Source: Lentzea cavernae
GTDB taxonomy: Bacteria; Actinomycetota; Actinomycetes; Mycobacteriales; Pseudonocardiaceae
Direction of reading: 5' to 3'
Assembly: GCF_014653695.1 (NCBI RefSeq)
Contig: NZ_BNAR01000003.1
Coordinates: 267,528-331,527 of the forward strand
Length of the DNA stretch: 64,000 nt
In this document: positions 19,468 to 28,753 of the stretch, piece after piece
How positions within the stretch are numbered: the stretch's first letter is position 1
How the letters are laid out: every line of letters begins with the position of its first letter
Program-made: the position numbers and the translations under genes
Notes under the pieces: generated by a model
Told to the model about the DNA's origin: nothing
The model's database searches: none
What the model saw: only the letters and a program-made list of their open reading frames with translations

Positions 19468-20757
19468 ATGTCGGGTTATCGGCAGCTCAACGACTGGAAC
19501 TTCGACGGCTGGTCCAACCAGGATCTCGCTGAGGAGGTCCAGAAGCTCTCGGGCACCACGGTCGCGTCGCAGTTCGGTGAGGCCTCCGAGGCGCTGCGAA
19601 CGCTGGCCAACACCATCGAGGGCGTCGATCAGACGATCCGCGCGCAGCTGAAGGAACTCAAGATCGACTGGGGCGGCGCCGCCGGCGAGAAGAGCCACCA
19701 GGAGACCGACGTGGTCGCTGCTGGTCTTGACGACAGCACCCAGGCGTCGAACGAGAGCTCCAAGGCCATCACGCAGCAGGGCGAGAGCACCAGCCAGGCC
19801 CGCTACAGCACGCCGCCGTCGCAGGACCTGCGCGGAGACACTCAGCAGAACCTCGGGGACAAGGTCGGCGGCTTCTTCGGCATCGAGACCGACCACGCCA
19901 AGGAGGTCGCGGCGACCAACGCGGCCCGCCAGCAGGCCATCGACAGCCTGAACGGGTACGTCACCGGTAGCCAGAGTTCGCTCGACGGCTTCCGCGCTCC
20001 TGCACAGGCGCCGGACATCGTGGTCTCCAGCGCCGCTGTCTCCACGCCAGTCGGACCGCAGGTCGGCACGCCTGCCGCCGGCGCTCCCGGCGTCACCGGT
20101 GGCCCCGGCTTCACCGGCTCCCCGGGTTCCCCCGGAACCCCGGGCTTCAACGGCACCCCAGGCGCCCCGACCCCGGGCATCCCGGGCAACGCGACCGGCA
20201 TCATCCCCGGCACACCCCCCGGCACCCCGATCGCCGCAGGCACGGCCCTGCCCAAGGCGGTAGGCGGCGCCCCGTTCGGCGTGGCCGCCGCCGCAACCGC
20301 GGCCGCAGGCCTCGCCGGCGGCACGGCCGGCGCCCGCGCCGCGCAGGTCGTCGGCGGCGGACGCGGCCCGAGCCAGGCCCCGAAGACGCCCATCGCACCG
20401 GCCGGCCCGAAGGGCGCACCGAGCACGATCGGCGGCGGCAAGACCGGAGCAGGTGGCGGAGCAGGCGCAGGCGGCACCGGGGTTGCAGGCAAGGGGCCTG
20501 GTGGCGCGATGACGCCCGGCGGTGCCAGTGGTGTCGGTCCTGAGGCCGGCCGTGGCACGGCCGCCGCAGCCGGCAAGGCCGGCGTTGGTGGCAAGGGTGC
20601 CGGGTCGCTGATGTCGCCTGCCGCCAGTGCCGCCAAGGGTGAGGGTGACGAGGACGGCGAGCACGTGCGGAAGTACGGCGTCGACTCCGACGAGATGTTC
20701 GGTGATGACCGCATGGTGGTTCAGTCCGTCATCGGCGAAGACCCGAAGGACAAGTAG
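19468..20757 (+). CDS. PPE-like ESX substrate with collagen-like tail
   Basis: The product has 429 residues. Residues 1-170 are helical and carry KIDWGGAAGEKSH, equivalent to the WxG turn of PPE/WXG100 folds. Residues ~195-260 are Gly-Xaa-Pro-rich and collagen-like (GFTGSPGSPGTPGFNGTPGA), followed by a Gly/Ala-rich stretch. The protein ends with a conserved acidic-hydrophobic motif, DEMFGDDRMVVQSVIG. The same terminal motif closes the second cassette's PPE-like protein at 56.4 kb. EspG follows after five bases, as expected for a PPE substrate and its chaperone. The tail composition suggests an extracellular or wall location. Confidence 0.8.
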   Translation: MSGYRQLNDWNFDGWSNQDLAEEVQKLSGTTVASQFGEASEALRTLANTIEGVDQTIRAQLKELKIDWGGAAGEKSHQETDVVAAGLDDSTQASNESSKAITQQGESTSQARYSTPPSQDLRGDTQQNLGDKVGGFFGIETDHAKEVAATNAARQQAIDSLNGYVTGSQSSLDGFRAPAQAPDIVVSSAAVSTPVGPQVGTPAAGAPGVTGGPGFTGSPGSPGTPGFNGTPGAPTPGIPGNATGIIPGTPPGTPIAAGTALPKAVGGAPFGVAAAATAAAGLAGGTAGARAAQVVGGGRGPSQAPKTPIAPAGPKGAPSTIGGGKTGAGGGAGAGGTGVAGKGPGGAMTPGGASGVGPEAGRGTAAAAGKAGVGGKGAGSLMSPAASAAKGEGDEDGEHVRKYGVDSDEMFGDDRMVVQSVIGEDPKDK

Positions 20758-20762
20758 ATCCG

Positions 20763-21518
20763 TTGAGCGCACCTGGTTCTGTGGTTCTGTCCACAGTGGA
20801 GTTCGCCGTGGTCTGGGAGGCGCAGCGCCTCCCGGCCGCGCACGTCGCGCTCGACACGCGGATCCCGTCCGTCACGCACACCGAGAAGTCCGAGGTGGTG
20901 AAGCGGGCCTGGGAGTCGCTGGAGGCGCGCGATCTCGCCCGCAACGGGCGGGTCGTGCCCGAGTTGGCCGACGGGTTCGCGTTGCTGGCGAACCACCAGG
21001 TGGCCATCGACCTGTGGATCTGGGCCGATCGGCAGATCAGCGGGCTGGCGGCGGCGATCGGGGACGAGGCGATCCTGGCGGTGCAGGACCGCGACGAGAT
21101 GTGGTTGATCGAGGCGCGCGGCACGGCGCTGGCCGAGGCCGCGGTGTCGGTTGCCGGGGAGATGCCCGCCGGGTTCGGGCGGTCCATCAGTGCGCCGTAC
21201 GACGAGCTGGTGGCTGCGTCCAAGGACGTGGGGCTCGACGCTCAGCGGATGATCACCACGTTGGAGCGGCGGGGCATGCGGCTCGGTGACGCTCAGGAGC
21301 TCGCCGGGATGCTCGACGGCATTTCCACGCGTGGGCAGTTCGGTGTGCAGCGGGGCGGGCGGCGGGCTAATCGCGTCGTTTCCTTCCACGACACGCACAA
21401 CGGGCGGTATTTGCGTCAGCTCAAGCCGAGCAGTGACGGGCGCAGTTGGTGCACGATCACGCCTGTCGACAACCACCGGCTCGCCGGCTCGGTCTGGGAG
21501 CTGCTCCAAGAAGTCTGA
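20763..21518 (+). CDS. EspG-family ESX secretion chaperone
   Basis: This 251-residue protein matches EspG, the cytoplasmic chaperone that binds the tip of PPE proteins and keeps them soluble before type VII export. Typical stretches are LSTVEFAVVWEA at the start, a central basic region and the C-terminal RVVSFHDTHNGRYL ... WCTITPVDNHRL. It begins at TTG 20763, five bases after the PPE-like gene; a GTG a few codons later is an alternative. The family assignment is by length, order and motif resemblance. Confidence 0.88.
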   Translation: MSAPGSVVLSTVEFAVVWEAQRLPAAHVALDTRIPSVTHTEKSEVVKRAWESLEARDLARNGRVVPELADGFALLANHQVAIDLWIWADRQISGLAAAIGDEAILAVQDRDEMWLIEARGTALAEAAVSVAGEMPAGFGRSISAPYDELVAASKDVGLDAQRMITTLERRGMRLGDAQELAGMLDGISTRGQFGVQRGGRRANRVVSFHDTHNGRYLRQLKPSSDGRSWCTITPVDNHRLAGSVWELLQEV

Positions 21519-21537
21519 TCACGGAACCTCCGCGCGT

Positions 21538-21566
21538 GCCCGTCCGTCGAACTTCGGCGGGCGGGC
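21538..21566 (+). terminator. Hairpin after the first EspG gene
   Basis: A 14-base arm beginning GCCCGTCC pairs with GGCGGGCGGGC across a very short loop, with two mismatched or wobble positions. It lies 20 bases after the EspG stop codon and before the EspC-like gene, so it likely ends cassette 1. There is no T-tract. Confidence 0.6.
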
Positions 21567-21652
21567 ATCGTCGTATCGAAAGAGCGAATCGGAGCACCGG
21601 CTGGTGCGGTTCGTTCTAAGGTCGGCGAGTAGACGTTGAGGGGGTAAGGCGC

Positions 21653-21958
21653 GTGGCTCCTACGAAGTTGAACGCTGAAGCCATGGAACAGTGCCGAACT
21701 ACCGTGAGCAGTCAGGCCGGGCAGTTCGGCGCGATCGGTGACGGCTTTTCCGGCCAGTACGGCAATCCGGACATCTTCGGGAAACTCGGGTCATCCGGTG
21801 CGATTTCAGGCGCTGTGTCCGCAATGGACCAGGCCGGCGCGCAGGAGTTCGAGGCGGCCGAAAAGGTGCTGCGCAAAGTCGAAAGCGCGCTCGACAAGAT
21901 TCAGACCAACGTCGCAGACGTCGAAGAAGTCAACAAGAACTCCATGAAGGCGGTGTGA
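21653..21958 (+). CDS. EspC/WXG100-like type VII secretion target
   Basis: The product has 101 residues, acidic and predicted as a helical hairpin. It begins with LNAEAMEQCRTTVSSQAGQF, has a glycine-rich turn in the middle (FSGQYGNPDIFGKLGSSG), and its second helix ends in QTNVADVEEVNKNS. This matches small ESX targets of the EspC/DUF2580 type. It starts at GTG 21653 after GAGGGGGTAAGG. The next gene follows after one base, so the two are probably made together and may form a heterodimer with the WXG100 part of the downstream protein. Confidence 0.8.
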   Translation: MAPTKLNAEAMEQCRTTVSSQAGQFGAIGDGFSGQYGNPDIFGKLGSSGAISGAVSAMDQAGAQEFEAAEKVLRKVESALDKIQTNVADVEEVNKNSMKAV

Positions 21959-21959
21959 C

Positions 21960-23150
21960 GTGAGCGCGATGGACGAAGTCGCGGCGCTGCCCGGCGGCGC
22001 CGAACTGGCCGCGCTCGCGGACAAGGTCGAGACCGCGCAACCGCAGGCCGTGCGCGACATCGCGAACCGCTGGAAGCAGGCGGCGGGCAAGTGCGGCGAC
22101 CAGACGAACGTCCTGCAGCGGTCCGTCACGCAGCTCGACGGCGCCTGGGAGGGCAAGTCCTCCGACGGTTTCGTCGCCTACATGACCAACGTGACGAAGT
22201 GCGGCACCTCCATGGCCGAGGCGCTCACCAGCGCCGCGGCCGACCTGGAGACGGCCGCGGCCGCGTTGGAGACCGCGAAGTCCTCGATGAGCCGCATCTG
22301 CGAGACCCTGCTGAGCCGCGCCCGCCAGACGCGCCGGCAGCTCGACGGCCAGCCGCAGGAGGACGTCGACAGCGTCATCCGCGGCTACTGCGCCGAGGCC
22401 CTCAGTGACGCCAACCCCGTTGTGTCCCAGGCGGAAAGCGCCGTCAACGCCGCCGCCGGCACGCTCAAGGGCCGCCCCGGCGCGCTGACCCCGAAGTTCT
22501 CGTCGCTCGAGGACCCGAACACCCAGTCGTTCACGCCCGCACCCGGCAAGCCCGTCGAGTGGGCGCCGATCGCACCGCACGACGACTCGACGAAGGCTTC
22601 GTCCACACCGGACACACAGCCCGCGCCGGCACCCGCGACCTCGAACCAAGGAGGAGGTGGCGGCGGCGGCGCTTCCGGTGGCGGCGGCGGCGCTTCCGGT
22701 GGCGGCGGCGGTGGTGGAGGCGGCGGAGGCGAGGGCGGCGGCATGGGCGGCCTCGGCTCCAGCGGAGGCCCGCCCTCGGGCAGCCCGCCTCCCGGCAACG
22801 TCGAGGAGTGGATCCGCGAGGCCATCAAGATCCTGCAGGCGAACGGGATCCCGGTCACCGAGGAGAACATCGACGAGATCTGGAAGATCATCGAGAAGGA
22901 GTCGAGCGGCAACCCGCACGCCATCAACCTCTGGGACTCCAACGCCCAGGCGGGAACGCCCTCCAAGGGCCTCATGCAGTGCATCGACTCGACGTTCAAC
23001 GCCCACAAGCTGCCCGGCCACGACGACATCTGGAACCCGATCGACAACATCATCGCGGGCGTCCGGTACACGTTCTCGCGCTACGGCGGCTTCGAGGGCC
23101 ACCCCGGCTTGAAGGCGATGTCCCAGGGCGGCGGGTACCAGGGGTATTAG
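21960..23150 (+). CDS. WXG100-lytic transglycosylase fusion
   Basis: The product has 396 residues in three parts. Residues 1-120 form a WXG100-like helical hairpin with LDGAWEGKSSDGF at the turn. Residues ~150-285 are a linker, first Pro/Thr-rich and then almost pure Gly. Residues ~285-396 are an SLT-type domain with catalytic Glu314 in IIEKESSGNPHA, then NAQAGTPSKGLMQCI. It is inferred to be exported by a type VII system and to cut peptidoglycan. It is translationally linked to the EspC-like gene. The Gly tract is encoded by a GGC-rich repeat. Confidence 0.85.
   Translation: MSAMDEVAALPGGAELAALADKVETAQPQAVRDIANRWKQAAGKCGDQTNVLQRSVTQLDGAWEGKSSDGFVAYMTNVTKCGTSMAEALTSAAADLETAAAALETAKSSMSRICETLLSRARQTRRQLDGQPQEDVDSVIRGYCAEALSDANPVVSQAESAVNAAAGTLKGRPGALTPKFSSLEDPNTQSFTPAPGKPVEWAPIAPHDDSTKASSTPDTQPAPAPATSNQGGGGGGGASGGGGGASGGGGGGGGGGGEGGGMGGLGSSGGPPSGSPPPGNVEEWIREAIKILQANGIPVTEENIDEIWKIIEKESSGNPHAINLWDSNAQAGTPSKGLMQCIDSTFNAHKLPGHDDIWNPIDNIIAGVRYTFSRYGGFEGHPGLKAMSQGGGYQGY
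22650..22745 (+). repeat. GGC-rich repeat encoding the Gly linker
   Basis: Two near-identical copies of an 18-base unit reading roughly GGCGGCGGCGCTTCCGGT are followed by an extended GGCGGT run. It encodes the polyglycine hinge between the WXG100 and transglycosylase parts and is likely to vary in length among strains. Confidence 0.75.
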
Positions 23151-23159
23151 CCTGGCGGC

Positions 23160-24290
23160 ATGCTGACCGTGGCCGCCCGCGCCGACGTCCCGCCCTTCCA
23201 CGTCATGGACGTGCTGTCCGCCGCCGCGCAGAGGCAGCGGACGCACGGTGACGTGATCTCCCTGGCCGCCGGGCAGCCGTCGAGCCCCGCGCCGCGCCCG
23301 GTGCGCGAGGCCGCGGCGAAGGCCCTCGACGCGCACGCGCTGGGGTACACCGAGCAGCTGGGGATTCCCGAGCTGCGGCAGGCCATCGCCGGGCACTACC
23401 AGCGCCAGTACGACCTGGACGTGTCGGCGGACGACGTCGTGGTGACCACGGGGTCGTCCGGGGCGTTCACGCTGGCGTTCCTGGCGGCGTTCGACGCGGG
23501 CGACAGGGTCGCGCTGGCGCGGCCGGGATATCCGGCCTACCGCAACATCCTCAAGGCGCTGGGGTGCGAGGTCGTCGAGTTGCCGTGCGGGCCGGAGACG
23601 CGGTTCCAGCCCACGGTCGAGATGCTCGACCAGGGCCTCAAGGGCCTGATCGTGGCCAGCCCCGCCAACCCCACCGGCACGACGGCCGACGTCGAGCCGA
23701 TCGCGCGGTGGTGCGAGCGCAACGACGTCCAGCTGATCAGCGACGAGATCTACCACGGCATCAGCTACGGCGAGCCCCTCCACTGCGCCTGGGAGACCAG
23801 CCGGGACGCGATCGTCGTGAACTCCTTCTCCAAGGCGTTCGCGATGACCGGGTGGCGGCTGGGCTGGATGCTGCTGCCGGAGCGGCTGCGCAGGGCCGTG
23901 GACTGCCTGACCGGCAACTTCACGTTGTGCCCGCCCGCGCTGGCGCAGTACGCGGCGGTCGAGGCGTTCCACGAGGACTCGTACGCCGAGACGGCCGGGC
24001 ACCTCGAGAGGTACCGCACCAACCGCGACCTGCTGGTCGAGGGGCTGACGGACCTCGGCATCGACAAGTTGGCGCCGGCGGACGGGGCGTTCTACGTCTA
24101 CGCGGACGTCCGGCACCTCACGGACGACTCGATGGCCTTCTGCAAGAAGCTGCTCGACGACACCGGGGTCGCGATCGTGCCCGGCATCGACTTCGACCCC
24201 GTCGACGGGCACCACTTCGTGCGGATGTCGTTCGCGGGCTCCACGCAGGACGTCGAGGAGGCCCTCCGCCGCCTCAAGGCCTGGCTCTGA
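23160..24290 (+). CDS. Class I/II PLP-dependent aminotransferase
   Basis: This 376-residue fold-type I aminotransferase carries VTTGSSGAFTLAFLAAFD, SPANPTGTTADVEPIA, ISDEIYHGISYG and the PLP lysine in NSFSKAFAMTGWRLGW, all in order. The C-terminal arginine region (HHFVRMSFAG) that binds the substrate carboxylate is present. It belongs to the aspartate/aromatic aminotransferase group; the donor substrate cannot be read from sequence. It starts at ATG 23160, ten bases after the transglycosylase gene. Confidence 0.93.
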   Translation: MLTVAARADVPPFHVMDVLSAAAQRQRTHGDVISLAAGQPSSPAPRPVREAAAKALDAHALGYTEQLGIPELRQAIAGHYQRQYDLDVSADDVVVTTGSSGAFTLAFLAAFDAGDRVALARPGYPAYRNILKALGCEVVELPCGPETRFQPTVEMLDQGLKGLIVASPANPTGTTADVEPIARWCERNDVQLISDEIYHGISYGEPLHCAWETSRDAIVVNSFSKAFAMTGWRLGWMLLPERLRRAVDCLTGNFTLCPPALAQYAAVEAFHEDSYAETAGHLERYRTNRDLLVEGLTDLGIDKLAPADGAFYVYADVRHLTDDSMAFCKKLLDDTGVAIVPGIDFDPVDGHHFVRMSFAGSTQDVEEALRRLKAWL

Positions 24291-24349
24291 AAGCAACAAA
24301 ACCGAGGCGCCGGACGTTCACGGAGCGGAGCGGGAGGAAGGGGAGTCCC

Positions 24350-24499
24350 ATGTGGGCGATCATCGGGTGGCTGGTGGCGATCTGGATCGTGCTGACCGTC
24401 GTCGGGGCAGTGGTGAAAGGCCTTTTCTGGCTCGCTGTGATTGGAGGACTACTCCTCGCAGGCACCGCGGCTTACGGTGCGGTCAAATCCAGGAAGTGA
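24350..24499 (+). CDS. Small membrane protein, 49 residues
   Basis: A short ORF has a good ribosome-binding site (GGGGAG, four bases before ATG 24350). It encodes almost entirely hydrophobic sequence: one or two helices (WLVAIWIVLTVVGAVVKG; LAVIGGLLLAGTAAYGAV) and a basic end KSRK. It lies between the aminotransferase and the K+ channel genes, on the same strand. No function is known. Confidence 0.65.
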   Translation: MWAIIGWLVAIWIVLTVVGAVVKGLFWLAVIGGLLLAGTAAYGAVKSRK

Positions 24500-24538
24500 C
24501 CCCTGGATAAATGACGTTGCACCGCTCACCATGGGGCG

Positions 24539-25264
24539 ATGTTGTTGGCCAACGAGGCACGCCTCGAGCGGTGGGAGCGAAAGGTCGAGTGGCCGTTGAC
24601 GGCACTCGCCGGGGTGTTTCTCGCCGCCTACGCGTGGCAGGTCCTCGACGATCACGGGGTCATGCACGTGCCCCTGGAGATCGCGTTGTGGCTGATCTGG
24701 GCGCTGTTCGCGGCCGACTTCGTCACCAGGATCACGCTGGCGCAGAACAAGCTGAAATTCCTGAGAACACACCTGTTCGATCTTGCGGCGGTCGTGCTGC
24801 CGATGGTGCGCCAGCTCAGGGTGCTCAGGTTGATCACCGTCATCACGTTGCTGAACAAGAAGTTCCAGCACAAGATCAGGCAACGGGTCAGCATTTACGT
24901 GGCGGGTGTGACGGCAATTGTCGCGTTTTGTGCGAGCCTCGCCGTGCTGGACGCGGAAAGGCACGCGGAAAACGCCAGCATCACCACGTTCGGCGACGCG
25001 CTGTGGTGGACGCTGACCACCATGTCGACGGTCGGGTACGGCGACCGCTACCCCGTCACGGGCGAGGGGCGGCTGGTCGCGGGGTTGCTGATGGTCGGCG
25101 GCATCGCGCTGCTCGGTGTCATCACCGGCACGATCGCCAGCTGGCTGGTGGAGACGCTGCGCGGCGTCGAGAGCGCCGAGCTCGAAGCCGCGCAGGAGCT
25201 GCGGAACCTACGCACCGAGATCGCCGAACTCCGCGCGGAGCTCGGCACGCGCAGCCAGGGCTGA
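24539..25264 (+). CDS. Potassium channel family protein, Kv-like
   Basis: This 241-residue protein has a six-transmembrane layout: S1-S3 in residues 15-95, an S4-like segment with only a few arginines (RQLRVLRLITVI), S5, a pore loop with the K+ selectivity filter in TMSTVGYGDRYPV, and S6. A C-terminal coiled-coil of about 30 residues (ELEAAQELRNLRTEIAEL) may tetramerise. The reduced S4 charge suggests weak or no voltage gating. It overlaps the convergent HAD gene by 57 bp within the coiled-coil. Confidence 0.92.
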   Translation: MLLANEARLERWERKVEWPLTALAGVFLAAYAWQVLDDHGVMHVPLEIALWLIWALFAADFVTRITLAQNKLKFLRTHLFDLAAVVLPMVRQLRVLRLITVITLLNKKFQHKIRQRVSIYVAGVTAIVAFCASLAVLDAERHAENASITTFGDALWWTLTTMSTVGYGDRYPVTGEGRLVAGLLMVGGIALLGVITGTIASWLVETLRGVESAELEAAQELRNLRTEIAELRAELGTRSQG

Positions 25265-25804
25265 GGTCCACAGCCGCGCGTCCCAGCCCGCGGCCAGCGC
25301 ACCGTCCACGTTGGACTGCCGGTCGTCGAAGAAGATCACGTCCGACGAGCCGATCACGGACTCCACGTGCCGCCAGATCGCCGCGTCGGGCTTCGCCGCA
25401 CCCAGGTCGCCGGAGAACACCAGGTGCCGGAAGTGCCGCGCCCACGGCATCTTCTCGGCCAGCCGCGCGAACGTCGCGGGCGCGTTCGACAGCAACGCGA
25501 GCGGCACGCCGAGCGCCGCCAGGTCCTCGATCAGCGCCACGGTCTCCACGACCGGGCCGTCCAGCCACCCGGCGTTGTCGAGAGCGGTCAGCTCGCGCAC
25601 CTCGTCGTCGCCGAACGTCAGCCCCAGCGACGACCCGATCAACGCCCAGTACGCGGCATCCGACCCACCGCGGTCGTACGCGTCACGGTCCCAGTAGGCC
25701 GCTTCGAACGCCTCAGGCGACACCCCGAGGCGTGCGGCGATCGCGGGCAGTGCCGGGTTGCGCGGGCTGATGACCTCGCCGAAGTCGAACACGATCCAGC
25801 GCAT
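25208..25804 (-). CDS. HAD-superfamily hydrolase
   Basis: This 198-residue phosphatase-like protein has HAD motif I FDFGEVISP (first Asp nucleophile; the second acidic position is Glu rather than the usual Asp), motif II LALLSNAP, motif III Lys in LGAAKPDAAI and motif IV FFDDRQSNVDGA. It resembles the YihX/epoxide-hydrolase-N-terminal branch (subfamily IA v3). The substrate is unknown. It starts one base after the stop codon of the threonine aldolase gene, making a two-gene operon. Confidence 0.88.
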   Translation of the reverse strand: MRWIVFDFGEVISPRNPALPAIAARLGVSPEAFEAAYWDRDAYDRGGSDAAYWALIGSSLGLTFGDDEVRELTALDNAGWLDGPVVETVALIEDLAALGVPLALLSNAPATFARLAEKMPWARHFRHLVFSGDLGAAKPDAAIWRHVESVIGSSDVIFFDDRQSNVDGALAAGWDARLWTSALAARAELRAEFGDLGA

Positions 25805-25805
25805 C

Positions 25806-26798
<993 letters not shown>

Positions 26799-26862
26799 GA
26801 CCCCGATCACATCACATCCGGTGAACGACCGAGGGGGTGATGTAGCTCTCCCCCGAGGTTCG

Positions 26863-26890
26863 TGCAACCGTTGGTGCCGCAGTTTCCGTC
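26863..26890 (+). promoter_or_regulatory. Candidate ECF promoter of the first SigE-family gene
   Basis: TGCAACC (-35-like) and CGTC (-10-like) are separated by 17 bases, about 40 bases before the start codon. The spacing and motif type fit an ECF-recognised promoter. The second SigE-family gene has an almost identical element, which suggests autoregulation or cross-regulation. Confidence 0.55.
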
Positions 26891-26930
26891 CTGGCAGTGC
26901 AACTCGAGGAACGAGCGGAGAGCAGTCCGC

Positions 26931-27449
26931 GTGGATCAGCGCGACGAGCAGGAGTTCGCGGAGTACTTCGTGGCTCGCCGTGAGGCCGTGCGCCGAACGG
27001 CATACCTGCTGTGCGGCGACTGGCACCGCGCTGACGACTTCGCGCAGACCGCGTTCGTGACACTGCACAGGAGGTGGCGGAAGATCCGGGACAAGCAGGC
27101 TCTCGACGCCTACGTCCGGCGCAGCGTCGTGCGTGCGGTGATCGACGAGTCGCGCCGTCCGTGGCGGCGCGAGAAGTTCACCGACGAGATGCCGGAAGCG
27201 CCGACGACCGACACCGAGATCGGTGAGACGGTCGCGACGCGGCAGGCGTTGATGAAGGGTCTGCGCAGAGTCCCGCCGAGGCAACGGGCCGTGCTCGTGC
27301 TCAGGTTCCTCGAGGGCCTGGACGTCACGGCGACGGCCGAGACGCTGAAGTGCTCGGAAGGAACCGTGAAGAGTCAGACCGCCCGCGGGCTGGCCGCGCT
27401 CAGGGAAGCCCTGGGCGATGCCATCGACGACCTGCGACCGGCGTCGTGA
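26931..27449 (+). CDS. SigE-family ECF sigma factor
   Basis: This 172-residue sigma factor has region 2 (EYFVARREAVRRTAYLLCGD through QTAFVTLHRRW), a short linker, and region 4 with the helix-turn-helix LEGLDVTATAETLKCSEGTV followed by KSQTARGLAAL. It belongs to the actinobacterial SigE-family (TIGR02983-like). I started at GTG 26931, which follows GGAG; there are a few other possible starts upstream. The next gene encodes a single-span membrane protein, probably its anti-sigma factor. Confidence 0.92.
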   Translation: MDQRDEQEFAEYFVARREAVRRTAYLLCGDWHRADDFAQTAFVTLHRRWRKIRDKQALDAYVRRSVVRAVIDESRRPWRREKFTDEMPEAPTTDTEIGETVATRQALMKGLRRVPPRQRAVLVLRFLEGLDVTATAETLKCSEGTVKSQTARGLAALREALGDAIDDLRPAS

Positions 27450-27469
27450 CCAGCGAGAGGAGGACGTAG

Positions 27470-28144
27470 ATGGACGAGCGGAAGCTCGCGGACCTGTTCC
27501 GCGAGGCAGCGCACGAGGCACCACCGGCGTCCTTCGACGCGGGCGACGTGCGGACGGCCTCGCGCAAGGCCACGCTGCGCAGGCGCAACTCGATCGCCGC
27601 CGGCACCACCCTCGTCGTCGTGCTCGGCCTCGGCGGCGTGGTGGCCGCCAACGGCTGGATGAGCGACAACGGCACGAACACCATGAACAGCGCGGGTTCT
27701 GGGCAGAACCGGGACGACGGTGCACAATCGCCGATGACCGCGCTGGAAGCGCCACCCACGGTCTTCTCCGGCAAGAGCGAGTCCACGCAGGGGGACGCGC
27801 AGGCGCCGGGAAGCACCGGTCTCACGACCGGTGAAAGCACAGTGCAGGGCTGTGCAGGTGTGGACCGAGAGCTCGCCGACGCCCTCGCCGTCGAGCTTTC
27901 GGTCTCACCGAGCGAGGCGGTACCGCCCGACCTGAGCTGTTCGACCGACTCCCGCGCGGCCGCGTTCAAGATCGACGGGCTGACGATCACCGCGATCGTC
28001 ACGCCGAAGCCGTTCGAGGCGCCCGCCGGCGCGGAGAAGCTCAGGACCACCGCAGGCCAGGACCTCTACGTCTTCACCCAGGGTGACGGGGAGCTGAAGG
28101 GCCAGGCCAAGCGGTTCGCGGACGCACTGGCGCCAAAGTTCTGA
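27470..28144 (+). CDS. Single-span membrane protein, probable anti-sigma factor
   Basis: The product has 224 residues. A short cytoplasmic N-terminal segment (MDERKLADLFREAAHEAPP) precedes a membrane helix near residues 42-60 (IAAGTTLVVVLGLGGVVAA), then a Ser/Gly/Gln-rich extracellular domain with two cysteines (VQGCAGVD, DLSCSTD). This size and topology, and its place 20 bp after a SigE-family gene, fit the membrane proteins that accompany this sigma class. There is no zinc-binding ZAS motif (HxxxCxxC), so inhibition of the sigma factor is an inference from context. Confidence 0.7.
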   Translation: MDERKLADLFREAAHEAPPASFDAGDVRTASRKATLRRRNSIAAGTTLVVVLGLGGVVAANGWMSDNGTNTMNSAGSGQNRDDGAQSPMTALEAPPTVFSGKSESTQGDAQAPGSTGLTTGESTVQGCAGVDRELADALAVELSVSPSEAVPPDLSCSTDSRAAAFKIDGLTITAIVTPKPFEAPAGAEKLRTTAGQDLYVFTQGDGELKGQAKRFADALAPKF

Positions 28145-28171
28145 TCGTCCGCCGAGTAACCTGACTCGACT

Positions 28172-28753
28172 ATGACGGCAGCAACTCCCAAGGGTGAGCG
28201 CAGGCGCCAGGCGCTCGTGGAGGCCGCGTCCGGCCTGTTCGCGGAAGGCGGCTTCGACGCGATCAGGCACCGTGCCGTCGCCGAACGCGCAGGTCTGCCG
28301 CTCGCGTCGACCACGTACTACTTCGACTCGCTGGACGAGCTGATCACCGCGGCCGTCGAGTTCCACGGCCGCAGCGAGCTCGCGAGCTTCCGGCGGCGGC
28401 TCTCGTCGAACCAGGAGCGGCTGAGCGACGACGCGCTGGTCGAGTTCGTGCTCGACCTGCTCGTCGGCGAGGACGCGACCGACGTCGAGGCCGTGCTGCT
28501 GCGCTACGAACGCCTCGTCGCGACCGGTCGCCGCCCGTACCTGCGGCCGTTGATGCGCGAGCTGTCGACAGAGCTGCGCGTGCTGGTCACCGACGTCTTC
28601 GCCCGATCGGGCCGCGAGGTCGACAGCGACCGCGTCGAGGAGTTGATCGCGCTGGTCGACGGCTCGGTGGTCAACTCGTTCATCGAGCTGAAGTCGGATC
28701 CGCGGGGCGTCGCGGGCAGGATGCTCCGTTCGGCCCTTTCGCGTCACGCGTGA
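28172..28753 (+). CDS. TetR-family transcriptional regulator
   Basis: The product has 193 residues. The N-terminal helix-turn-helix is typical (ALVEAASGLFAEGGFDAI, then AERAGLPLASTTYYFDSLDE). Residues ~60-193 form an all-helical ligand-binding domain. It stands between the two sigma/anti-sigma pairs, 28 bp after the first pair, and may be in the same transcript. The ligand and targets are not evident. Confidence 0.92.
   Translation: MTAATPKGERRRQALVEAASGLFAEGGFDAIRHRAVAERAGLPLASTTYYFDSLDELITAAVEFHGRSELASFRRRLSSNQERLSDDALVEFVLDLLVGEDATDVEAVLLRYERLVATGRRPYLRPLMRELSTELRVLVTDVFARSGREVDSDRVEELIALVDGSVVNSFIELKSDPRGVAGRMLRSALSRHA

Noticed and set aside
20090..20230. Collagen-like repeats as a possible CRISPR or satellite array
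   Set aside because: The periodicity follows Gly-Xaa-Pro codons inside an intact coding frame; there are no identical spacered repeats.
18736..20772. 678-codon open frame opposite cassette 1
   Set aside because: It covers several genes antisense and its repeats are only the mirror of the collagen-like tract.
21930..24299. 789-codon open frame opposite the WXG100-transglycosylase and aminotransferase genes
   Set aside because: It spans two unrelated real genes on the other strand and has the biased Val/Asp/Arg/Gly composition of an antisense frame.
26799..27755. N-terminal extension of the threonine aldolase gene
   Set aside because: The frame is open but antisense to the sigma-factor genes and carries no aldolase-family sequence; GTG 26798 is the natural start.
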